In this document: piece after piece, positions 1 to 4,831 of the stretch
Numbering within the stretch: position 1 is the first letter of the stretch
Layout of the letters: each line of letters begins with the position of its first letter
DNA from: an uncultured Eubacteriales bacterium
Lineage (GTDB): Bacteria; Bacillota_A; Clostridia; Oscillospirales; CAG-272
Assembly (NCBI GenBank): GCA_900555345.1
Contig: USKS01000107.1
Location: 1 to 5,966 of the forward strand
DNA length: 5,966 nt
Direction: 5' to 3'
The notes under the pieces: generated by a model
The model's input: the letters and a program-made list of their open reading frames with translations, nothing else
Databases searched by the model: none
What the model was told of the DNA's origin: nothing
Program-made: the position numbers and the translations under genes

Positions 1-521
1 GCCCAAAAGACTCTGCCGTCTTTTCGTGCGGCGGCTTTCGGCATATCCCCGTCAATATATCCGACGGCGCAGTGACCTATTCCTTCCCACTCGCCCTCGA
101 TGCCCAGATCCCGCAGCACTGCCTTGAACTCGGGCATTTCAAATTCTTCTTTTGCTCTGTGTATCCAGATGCTGCCGAGACCCAGAGAATGAGCGCACAG
201 CATCATGTTGCCCATAACGAGGCTGCCGTCGTAAACCCTGCACGGCCAGTCCTTTTCGACAAGGACGATAAATATGACGGGTGCGCCGTAAAAGGGATCA
301 AAACCTTCCTCCCAGCCGCCGATCTTGCAGTTTGCGCGCGCAAGCTTTTCTCTCAGCTCTTTGTTTGTGACCGCTATGATCACGGGCGCCTGCTTCCCGC
401 GGGCGCTTGCCGCATACAGACCTGCCTCGATTACGGCGTCGAGGTCTTTTTTCTCCGGCATATCCGGTTTGAATCTGCGTATGCTGCGCCGCTCTTTTAT
501 TGCTTTAATTACTTCGTTCAT
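1..521 (-). CDS. Nitroreductase family protein (C-terminal end cut by window edge)
   Basis: The 173 visible residues read as a small FMN-dependent nitroreductase-family oxidoreductase, a soluble family that reduces nitro-compounds, quinones or related electrophiles with NAD(P)H. The family's N-terminal FMN-phosphate signature is clear: MNEVIKAIKERRSIRRF at residues 1-17, with the paired arginines. The middle stretch YGAPVIFIVL (78-87) and the later GLGSIWIHRAKEEF (114-127) are the usual core strand and flavin-side helix. The visible end, DGRVFW, matches the typical family C-terminus, so only a few residues should be missing. The ATG at 521 is preceded by GGAGGA (529-534) at a 7-base spacing, which settles the start. 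It has its own promoter upstream and lies beyond the terminator of the rtcB operon, so I do not link it to the RNA system. The exact substrate cannot be told from sequence. Confidence 0.9.
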   Translation of the reverse strand, partial: MNEVIKAIKERRSIRRFKPDMPEKKDLDAVIEAGLYAASARGKQAPVIIAVTNKELREKLARANCKIGGWEEGFDPFYGAPVIFIVLVEKDWPCRVYDGSLVMGNMMLCAHSLGLGSIWIHRAKEEFEMPEFKAVLRDLGIEGEWEGIGHCAVGYIDGDMPKAAARKDGRVFW

Positions 522-601
522 ACTGTTATCCTCCGTGTAAAATCGTCCGATACTTCGTCTTAGTTCATCATCGATGCAGAGGCGACGGTATCTGTATTTC
601 T

Positions 602-630
602 ATTGTATCAAATGATCATAAAAAATTCAA
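602..630 (-). promoter_or_regulatory. Sigma-A-type promoter of the nitroreductase gene
   Basis: On the minus strand there is a -35 box TTGAAT (625-630), a spacer of exactly 17 bases and a -10 box TACAAT (602-607). This would start transcription near 594-596 and give a 5' leader of about 75 bases before the ATG at 521. The spacer contains the palindrome TGATCA. The promoter follows directly after the terminator of the upstream operon, which supports separate transcription of the nitroreductase gene. Confidence 0.7.
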
Positions 631-636
631 GATAAG

Positions 637-664
637 AAAAAAGCAGAGCGTCGCTCTGCTTTTT
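637..664 (-). terminator. Intrinsic terminator of the rtcB / DUF2828 operon
   Basis: A perfect inverted repeat AGCAGAGC (642-649) and GCTCTGCT (653-660) encloses a 3-base loop. It is flanked by an A-run on one side and a T-run on the other. Read on the minus strand it is a GC-containing hairpin followed by TTTTTTCTT, the standard rho-independent form. It begins only 7 bases past the stop codon of the DUF2828 gene and marks the end of that operon. Confidence 0.85.
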
Positions 665-670
665 AATGTT

Positions 671-2137
671 CTATGCCGATATTTGGGCGTATCGCTCCGA
701 CGAGAGCATATCTGCCATTGCGGAGTAAGGCGTCACGTCTCCTGACGCTGCCATGGAGAACAGGCGGGGAGTGCAGCCCGATACAAGCGCCGTACCCTCT
801 TCGTTCATGGTTACGGGCTGATTGCCGCCGCGGCTTGCCACATTCCAGAAAACTATCTTCGGCAGCTTGTATCCGTGCTCGGCAAACCTGCGCTTTGCGT
901 TTTCAAAGTTTGTCAGCGATGCATTTCTGACGCAGCGGTCAAACTCCATATCCGAGATAAGATAAAGAGTCTCGGGCAATTCCTCCTGCGATGCGCCGCC
1001 GGAAACTGCGGCATTCAGTATCAGATCGAACACTGCCTCAATATCGGTATTTGCAACTTTGTTGAAGGTGCAGAGATATCTGAGGCGCTCCGAGAAGGTT
1101 TTCCCTTTGATCTCTATAAGCTGAGGGTCGGAGGAAAACTCAATAAAATGGTTGCGGAATACACCCTTGCTGCGCTCTCCGAAATACAGCCCGAGTGACA
1201 GTGCAACCGCGGCGGGCAGCGCGTCAAAGTCGTACATGGAGCCTGAGGTGTCGACTATTGCGAGTGCGTTTCTGTCGCCGCAGAAATCGGGAAGCGACTC
1301 CCACGAGGCGTTCAGTGCGTTCTCTTCCTCGTCCGACAGATAGTATCTCATTCCCCATCCGCCGACATTCAGCGCCGCGCGCACGATCTCGTAGGGTGCA
1401 AGCGCGTCCGCGTGCAGCTGAGCCTTGCCGCTTTGCACGGCCTTCAGAAACTCACTGTAGCGCTTGCCGTCGTTACGCTGAAATGCTCTGCGGTACTTGA
1501 ACATAGCCTTTGAGGGCTGCTTGGAATAGTCGAAAGAATAATCCTTTGTCCGAAGATCGTTCTCGATGATGCGGATCTTTTTTCGCAGAGCAACCAGCGT
1601 TTTGCGGTATTCTCTGTCGGTCATACCGAGGCTGTGCGCGATGTGCTTTGCTCTGCGTACCGTCTCGGCGTTTGAGGCGTTAACGGAGGGCAGCCATTTG
1701 GCGAGAAGGGACACTTCGGCGCCTGCGGCAATATCCGCCTGCAGCTGCTTATGTATAACGCGCACGGCGTCATCCTCGCAGGGTGTACCCATCAACGATA
1801 CAAGATCGTCAAACCGACCGTACTCCGGTATAAGCTCAATATTTTTGCGAAGGGAAACGGGTTCGTTTTCGGCAAGCCAGTTTATGATCACGCGAAAAAC
1901 TCTGCGCTCTCCCAGCCCGCCGCGGACGTCGCGCCCGAAAAACAGTATTTTCATGGCAATGTCCGCATTCTCCGTATACGCGCGAACAAATCTGTTTATG
2001 ATATCCTGCTCGCCCGCTGCGCGGATCGCGCCGATCGTCGCGAACAGATCAAGGCAGTCGGACATTGTGCCGAGATTGGTGACTGCGCCGTTTTGCGTGT
2101 ATGCGATATTTGCTTCTTTTTTCAGATAATTCAACAT
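671..2137 (-). CDS. DUF2828-type Ro60-like protein: TROVE-like helical region plus vWA domain
   Basis: The 488-residue protein is recognised as DUF2828 type, a family laid out like the Ro60/Rsr RNA-binding autoantigen. Residues about 15-275 are helical and carry the TROVE-like signature FFGRDVRGGLGERR (66-79). Residues about 288-470 form a von Willebrand A domain. Its metal site (MIDAS) is complete: D296-T-S298-G-S300, T364 in ANTD, and D396 in LISDMEFD. In classical Ro proteins the helical ring binds misfolded RNA through its hole and Y RNA on its outer face; whether DUF2828 proteins do the same is inference. I chose the ATG at 2137 because AGGAGGA (2146-2152) lies 8 bases upstream. A GTG at 2179 overlaps the rtcB stop in the GTGA form but has no comparable ribosome site. 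The gene follows rtcB by 38 bases, so the two are almost certainly co-transcribed and jointly involved in RNA repair or quality control. Confidence 0.88.
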   Translation of the reverse strand: MLNYLKKEANIAYTQNGAVTNLGTMSDCLDLFATIGAIRAAGEQDIINRFVRAYTENADIAMKILFFGRDVRGGLGERRVFRVIINWLAENEPVSLRKNIELIPEYGRFDDLVSLMGTPCEDDAVRVIHKQLQADIAAGAEVSLLAKWLPSVNASNAETVRRAKHIAHSLGMTDREYRKTLVALRKKIRIIENDLRTKDYSFDYSKQPSKAMFKYRRAFQRNDGKRYSEFLKAVQSGKAQLHADALAPYEIVRAALNVGGWGMRYYLSDEEENALNASWESLPDFCGDRNALAIVDTSGSMYDFDALPAAVALSLGLYFGERSKGVFRNHFIEFSSDPQLIEIKGKTFSERLRYLCTFNKVANTDIEAVFDLILNAAVSGGASQEELPETLYLISDMEFDRCVRNASLTNFENAKRRFAEHGYKLPKIVFWNVASRGGNQPVTMNEEGTALVSGCTPRLFSMAASGDVTPYSAMADMLSSERYAQISA

Positions 2138-2175
2138 TTTTTGATTCCTCCTGTCAAAGCGGCGCGGAGGATCGG

Positions 2176-3384
2176 TCACTCCGACGCCTTGTAATTGTAT
2201 AAAGGCTTAAGTATTTCGATTATATCAACGGTCTCGCCTATGACGTCGGTTATGTCGCACAGCGGTTTATACGCCATGGGTGCTTCGTCTATGGTGAATT
2301 TGTTTACCGACGTTGTATATATGCCGTCCATTGCGTTTCTGTAATCGTCCATGTCGAGCGTTGCCCTTGCTTTCGCGCGGGACATGAGCCTGCCGGCGCC
2401 GTGCGGGGCGGAAAAGTTCCAGTCGGGGTTTCCCCTGCCGCGGGCAAGTATGCTTCCGTCGCGCATATTCATGGGGATCAGAACAAGCTCTCCGCCATGC
2501 GCGGCGATCGCGCCCTTGCGCAGTATCATTTCATCTGTGTCTATGTAGTTGTGGACAGTGTGAAACGAGGAAAGCGCCGTCATACCCGTCATTTTCAAAA
2601 GAGTATCCGCGATAATCTCGCGGTTGCGCCGCGCGAACTCCTGACATATCTTCGTGTCATGCAGATAGTCGTCAAGATATGTACCGTGCAGGCAGCAAAG
2701 CTCCGCAGGCATTGTCGGCTTTTTTGCCTTTTGCTCGTTTTCAAACGCCTTCAGCGCCGCCTGAATCTCGGTGCTGCGCCCCTGCTCTTTGTATGCGCGT
2801 ATGATCTCGTTCCGACCGGCGATAATATCCGTTTTGCCCGCGTCAAGGTCGGCTGCAAGTCCCTGATACAGCTCGGCGACCTGCTTTCCCAGGTTCCGGC
2901 TGCCGGAATGTATGATAAGGTAAGCGGTGCCGCCTTCGGCGACATCTATTTCTATAAAATGGTTTCCGCCGCCCAGGGTGCCGAGGCTTCTTTCAAGGCG
3001 ACTCTGATGTTTGAGCTTTTCAAAGCAGCGCAGCCCTTCAAGGTCGAACTTTTCAACGGGCTCCTGCCAAATCTCTCTTCCGCAGGGAACGGAGTGCGCA
3101 GCATCGTCAAATTTTTCAAGGTCGATACGGGCGATGCCGAGCTTTACGGTGTACATTCCGCAGCCTATATCAACGCCTACAATACTCGGCGCGACTCTGT
3201 CGGATACAGTCATAGTTGTGCCGACGGTGCAGCCTTTTCCTGCGTGGACGTCAGGCATTATGCGTATTTTTGAACCCTTGGTAAAATCGCAGTCGCACAT
3301 TTTTTCTATCTGACCGACCGACGCTTCATCCGCCGTCTTTGCGTAGCAGACGGCGGTATTTACTTTTCCTTTGATTTCAAACAC
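2176..3384 (-). CDS. rtcB: RNA-splicing ligase RtcB
   Basis: The 402-residue protein is a complete RtcB, the Mn2+- and GTP-dependent ligase that joins RNA 2',3'-cyclic phosphate or 3'-phosphate ends to 5'-OH ends. All family motifs are present in order: MPDVHAGKG (43-51), GVDIGCG with metal-binding D72 and C75, GGGNHFIE with H142, HSGSRNLG with H159, HNY with H278, and PHGAGR with H328, the expected guanylylated histidine. Length matches the usual bacterial form of about 400. The start is a GTG at 3384 with AAGGAG (3392-3397) 7 bases upstream; an out-of-frame ATG at 3389 sits too close to that site. It lies 26 bases after the last structured RNA and 38 bases before the DUF2828 gene. No archease or RtcA gene is visible in the window. 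Confidence 0.97.
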   Translation of the reverse strand: MFEIKGKVNTAVCYAKTADEASVGQIEKMCDCDFTKGSKIRIMPDVHAGKGCTVGTTMTVSDRVAPSIVGVDIGCGMYTVKLGIARIDLEKFDDAAHSVPCGREIWQEPVEKFDLEGLRCFEKLKHQSRLERSLGTLGGGNHFIEIDVAEGGTAYLIIHSGSRNLGKQVAELYQGLAADLDAGKTDIIAGRNEIIRAYKEQGRSTEIQAALKAFENEQKAKKPTMPAELCCLHGTYLDDYLHDTKICQEFARRNREIIADTLLKMTGMTALSSFHTVHNYIDTDEMILRKGAIAAHGGELVLIPMNMRDGSILARGRGNPDWNFSAPHGAGRLMSRAKARATLDMDDYRNAMDGIYTTSVNKFTIDEAPMAYKPLCDITDVIGETVDIIEILKPLYNYKASE

Positions 3385-3410
3385 CGCATGGCTCCTTTCT
3401 TATTTAATAC

Positions 3411-3517
3411 AAGGCACCGCTGCATGCTGACATTGTCAGCCGAAGCATTTCTCCCCGCGAAAAGGGCTGCGGGGCTGTATATGCTTTAATTTAGAGACAG
3501 GCTGCTGTCGGTGCCTT
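3411..3517 (-). ncRNA. Structured RNA 4 of the array, Y-RNA-like (107 nt)
   Basis: A perfect 9-bp terminal helix, AAGGCACCG (5', 3509-3517) with CGGTGCCTT (3', 3411-3419), closes the element. The conserved motif ACAGCAG follows directly inside the 5' strand. Two internal arms can be drawn. One has outer stem AAGCAT/ATGCTT (3481-3486 with 3443-3448) and inner stem CCCCGC/GCGGGG (3469-3474 with 3453-3458), with a 10-base loop. The other is GCTGAC-AAT-GTCAGC (3426-3440). The terminal helix is identical in sequence to that of RNA 2. It is the last RNA before rtcB, 26 bases ahead of its start. No reading frame of note and no T-run follow it. A role as a Y RNA is inferred from the neighbours. The alternative is a structured 5' leader acting on rtcB. 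Confidence 0.72.
3503..3517 (-). repeat. 15-base direct repeat, copy 2 (5' end of RNA 4)
   Basis: AAGGCACCGACAGCA on the minus strand is identical to the 5' end of RNA 2 at 3731-3745. It spans the 5' strand of the terminal helix plus the conserved motif. It is the longest exact repeat I noticed in the window and indicates a shared origin or shared binding partner for RNAs 2 and 4. Confidence 0.85.
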
Positions 3518-3523
3518 TGTTAC

Positions 3524-3637
3524 AAGACGCGTATTAATACATACGGGGAATTTCACCCCGCCGCCTCTTGCCCCGTAAGCAAGCGCCGGTGATCCGGCTA
3601 ATGCCTTAAATACAGAAGTGATTGCTGCCCGCGTCTT
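3524..3637 (-). ncRNA. Structured RNA 3 of the array, cloverleaf-like arms (114 nt)
   Basis: An 8-bp perfect helix, AAGACGCG (3630-3637) with CGCGTCTT (3524-3531), closes the element. GCAGCAA lies nine bases from the 5' end, as in the other three. Inside, three hairpins follow one another: GCCGG-ATCA-CCGGC (3585-3598), CTTGC with a 7-base loop and GCAAG (3567-3583), and CGGGG-TGAAATT-CCCCG (3544-3560). The last two have exactly the 5-bp stem and 7-base loop size of tRNA anticodon and T arms, though the loop sequences are not tRNA-like. A competing 7-bp pairing, TACGGGG (3571-3577) with CCCCGTA (3542-3548), would replace both of those arms. The terminal helix differs in sequence from those of its neighbours yet keeps pairing, which suggests selection on structure. 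Confidence 0.72.
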
Positions 3638-3658
3638 TCAAAAAATCAAGGCACCGTT

Positions 3659-3726
3659 TGAAGCGGGATTCGAACCCGCAGGAGATGGCTTTTCTGCCGT
3701 CTCTGCTGTAACCGTTTAGCTATTCA
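3659..3726 (-). other. tRNA-like module inside RNA 2
   Basis: This is the part of RNA 2 that follows tRNA order: short acceptor-like stem (3723-3726 with 3659-3662), T8-A9 (3721-3722), D-arm (3705-3720), A26 (3704), aberrant anticodon-like arm (3682-3703), 2-base variable region, and T-arm (3663-3679) joined without a gap to the acceptor 3' strand. The T-loop TTCGAAT is the usual tRNA one, so modification enzymes such as TruB could recognise it. That would follow what is known for enterobacterial YrlA, and here it is a prediction. Confidence 0.72.
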
Positions 3727-3730
3727 CTGT

Positions 3731-3745
3731 TGCTGTCGGTGCCTT
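3731..3745 (-). repeat. 15-base direct repeat, copy 1 (5' end of RNA 2)
   Basis: Identical to 3503-3517 on the same strand. Because the matching 3' helix strand CGGTGCCTT is also shared, the 5' end of RNA 2 could pair with the 3' end of RNA 4 in a joint precursor. Confidence 0.85.
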
Positions 3746-3747
3746 AC

Positions 3748-3833
3748 AAGGTACTCTTCTGCGGCGGGATCATCCCGCCGCAGGCAGATTCTTTAATCAT
3801 ATAAAAAGAAGAATAGATTGCTGTAAGTACCTT
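3748..3833 (-). ncRNA. Structured RNA 1 of the array, Y-RNA-like (86 nt)
   Basis: This is the first and shortest element. It is closed by a perfect 8-bp helix, AAGGTACT (3826-3833) with AGTACCTT (3748-3755), and has ACAGCAA nine bases from its 5' end. It contains an AU-rich arm with stem ATTCTT/AAGAAT (3788-3814). It also contains a very stable GC hairpin, CTGCGGCGGG with CCCGCCGCAG around a 5-base loop (3759-3783). No T-run follows that hairpin on either strand, so it is not a terminator. Only two bases separate this RNA from RNA 2. The helix sequence differs from that of RNA 2 while keeping the AAGG..CCTT ends. Confidence 0.72.
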
Positions 3834-3838
3834 TTGCG

Positions 3839-3866
3839 GGGCGCGCCGTCGTCGCTTTTCGCGCCC
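3839..3866 (-). other. GC-rich hairpin at the predicted 5' end of the array transcript
   Basis: A 7-bp inverted repeat, GGGCGCG (3860-3866) and CGCGCCC (3839-3845), encloses a 14-base loop just upstream of RNA 1 and about at the predicted transcription start. It lacks the RCAGCAR motif and the AAG..CTT ends of the four RNAs, so I do not count it as a fifth member. It may protect or help process the 5' end of the precursor. Confidence 0.4.
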
Positions 3867-3870
3867 TGTG

Positions 3871-3900
3871 AGCATATTTTACCAAACCGAAACAGGTAAA
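3871..3900 (-). promoter_or_regulatory. Candidate promoter of the RNA array and rtcB operon
   Basis: On the minus strand TTTACC (3895-3900) can act as -35 and TATGCT (3871-3876) as -10, with an 18-base spacer. The start would be near 3864, just before RNA 1. The boxes are only fair (4 of 6 at the -10), as expected for a regulated promoter. Position is the main support: it lies between the WYL terminator and the first RNA. Confidence 0.45.
3878..3900. promoter_or_regulatory. Candidate operator: dyad TTTACC-N11-GGTAAA
   Basis: A perfect inverted repeat with 6-base arms (3878-3883 and 3895-3900) separated by 11 bases covers the -35 and most of the spacer of the candidate promoter. The 17-base centre-to-centre spacing places both arms on nearly the same DNA face, as for a dimeric regulator. 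The WYL proteins encoded immediately upstream are the natural candidates to bind it; that assignment is inference. Confidence 0.45.
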
Positions 3901-3906
3901 TCACGG

Positions 3907-3945
3907 AAAAAAAGCTGCGAACTCATCTGAGTTCACAGCTTTTTT
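3907..3945 (-). terminator. Intrinsic terminator of the WYL gene pair
   Basis: AAAAAGCTG..GAACTCA and TGAGTTC..CAGCTTTTTT form a long hairpin with one C/A mismatch, followed on the minus strand by a run of seven T. The stop codon of the second WYL gene (3923-3925) lies inside the hairpin. The flanking A and T runs make it potentially active in both directions. It separates WYL transcription from the RNA array, which therefore needs its own promoter. Confidence 0.85.
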
Positions 3946-4831
3946 GAGAGATAAGCCGCTCTTTTATAAGCTCTTCAAAGCTTTGCGTCTCCAAGACTTT
4001 TACAAACGGTCCGAAAGACAGCACGCGTATAACGATCTCCGTTTCGTCGTTTTCATAATACTTCAGGCGCAAAATGTACCTGCCGTCGTTTGTGCGCTCA
4101 GCACGCCTTTCAAAATGGGCGAAATGCATCATGGCTCTTTCAAGAGTGTTGCGCTCGTTCGTTATGAGCAGCGTGAGCTCTTTGAGCTGCTCCTCCTGCG
4201 GACTTTCTTCCCATGTGCCGTCGCCTTTGTACAGCTCGCAGCTTACTATCCTTCCGAGATTGTAATGTTTGAACCTGGATCCGCCTGCTATGATGCGGAT
4301 CTTGTCATCCTTTGCCGAGTATTCAAAGCCCTTCGGGAAAAAGCGGATGCGCGCTTCTTTGCCGTGGCGGTTCGTCATGACGGCGCGGACGGGCAGATCG
4401 CCGCGGGCGGCATTAAGCAGCAGGCGAAAGTGCTTTATGTATTCTTCATCCTCATATGGGTCGCCGTCGCTGTATTGATCGTATATCCTGTAGTCTTCCC
4501 TTGTGAAAAGAGGCTCGGTGTCGCCGAGATCGGGAAACTCTGCGCCGAACAGTCTGACGCGCGGATCCTCGGATACGGCTTTCAGCCACCGCTTTTCGAG
4601 AAGAGTAAGCGGCATCGTGGGCTTTCGCAGCAGCACGGGCGACATATCATCTTTCAGCAGCGGCCATCTGCCGGATCTCAGCGCGGGCAGTATGGTAAGC
4701 GTGCTTTCCGAAAATGCCTCTTTCGCAACGCATTTTTGCAGATCCCTTTCCGTTGTCCTCGGGTCAAAGGCAGCTTCGAGAATTCTTGCCACCGTATTGT
4801 AATACACCGAGTACAGCTCACTGAATATCAA
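3923..4831 (-). CDS. WYL-domain protein, second of the pair
   Basis: A 302-residue protein of the clostridial WYL type. An N-terminal helical region (1-85) ends in TLLEKRWLKAVSEDPRVRLF (76-95). The WYL domain (about 135-205) follows, seen from RAVMTNRHGKEARIRFFPKGFEY and DDKIRIIAGG to the NLGRI motif (191-195). A WCX-like C-terminal domain occupies about 215-290. I see no clear winged-helix domain at the N-terminus, so it may work with its neighbour rather than bind DNA alone. WYL domains sense nucleotides, nucleic acid or other ligands in transcription regulators. The start chosen is the TTG at 4831, with GGGGGTG (4838-4844) 6 bases upstream, overlapping the preceding stop by 14 bases. A GTG at 4840 is possible but lies in that ribosome site. 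The ATG at 4921 would overlap the previous gene by over 100 bases. Confidence 0.8.
   Translation of the reverse strand: MIFSELYSVYYNTVARILEAAFDPRTTERDLQKCVAKEAFSESTLTILPALRSGRWPLLKDDMSPVLLRKPTMPLTLLEKRWLKAVSEDPRVRLFGAEFPDLGDTEPLFTREDYRIYDQYSDGDPYEDEEYIKHFRLLLNAARGDLPVRAVMTNRHGKEARIRFFPKGFEYSAKDDKIRIIAGGSRFKHYNLGRIVSCELYKGDGTWEESPQEEQLKELTLLITNERNTLERAMMHFAHFERRAERTNDGRYILRLKYYENDETEIVIRVLSFGPFVKVLETQSFEELIKERLISQKSCELR

Larger units (their letters stand above)
3648..3745 (-). ncRNA. Structured RNA 2 of the array: tRNA-mimicking, YrlA-like Y RNA candidate (98 nt)
   Basis: A perfect 9-bp terminal helix, AAGGCACCG (3737-3745) with CGGTGCCTT (3648-3656), is followed inside by ACAGCAA. Within it lies a tRNA-like fold (3659-3726). 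A 4-bp acceptor-like stem TGAA/TTCA abuts a perfect T-arm, GCGGG-TTCGAAT-CCCGC (3663-3679). TA stands at the U8-A9 position. A D-arm-like GCT/AGC has the loop AAACGGTTAC with the GG pair that would dock on the T loop. A single A is at position 26. The anticodon arm is abnormal: GAGA-C-GGC paired with GCC-A-TCTC and a 6-base AGAAAA loop. It is therefore not a working tRNA. In known YrlA-type Y RNAs a tRNA-like module sits on a Ro-binding stem; this element has the same plan beside a Ro-like gene. Identity as a Y RNA is inference, but a strong one. Confidence 0.8.

Noticed and set aside
72..563. Plus-strand open frame of 163 codons at the window start
   Set aside because: It lies opposite the clear nitroreductase gene and its leader, with no recognisable protein features.
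2138..2179. GTG at 2179 as the start of the DUF2828 gene
   Set aside because: The GTGA overlap with the rtcB stop is suggestive, but there is no good ribosome site. The ATG at 2137 has AGGAGGA at 8 bases, and the protein begins with MLNYLKKEAN, typical for the family.
2401..3273. Plus-strand open frame of 290 codons opposite rtcB
   Set aside because: It lies wholly antisense to a certain rtcB gene, has no recognisable domain and no ribosome site I could support. It is a by-product of the codon use on the other strand.
3360..3389. ATG at 3389 opening a 9-codon frame over the rtcB start
   Set aside because: It sits only 2 bases from the AAGGAG site, too close for initiation, while the in-frame GTG at 3384 is at 7 bases. 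A regulatory mini-frame is possible but nothing else supports it.
3648..3745. RNA 2 as a working tRNA gene
   Set aside because: The anticodon-like loop is 6 bases without U33. The acceptor-like stem next to the T-arm is only 4 bp. The outer 9-bp helix is separated from the T-arm by 6 bases on one side and from the D-arm by about 16 on the other. No CCA is encoded.
3759..3783. Strong GC hairpin in RNA 1 as a terminator
   Set aside because: No T-run follows on either strand. It lies inside the closing helix of RNA 1 and reads better as an internal arm.
3411..3833. CRISPR array or integron-like repeat cluster
   Set aside because: The repeated parts are inverted ends of each unit with differing helix sequences. 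There is no constant repeat of 25-37 bases and no nearby cas or integrase gene.
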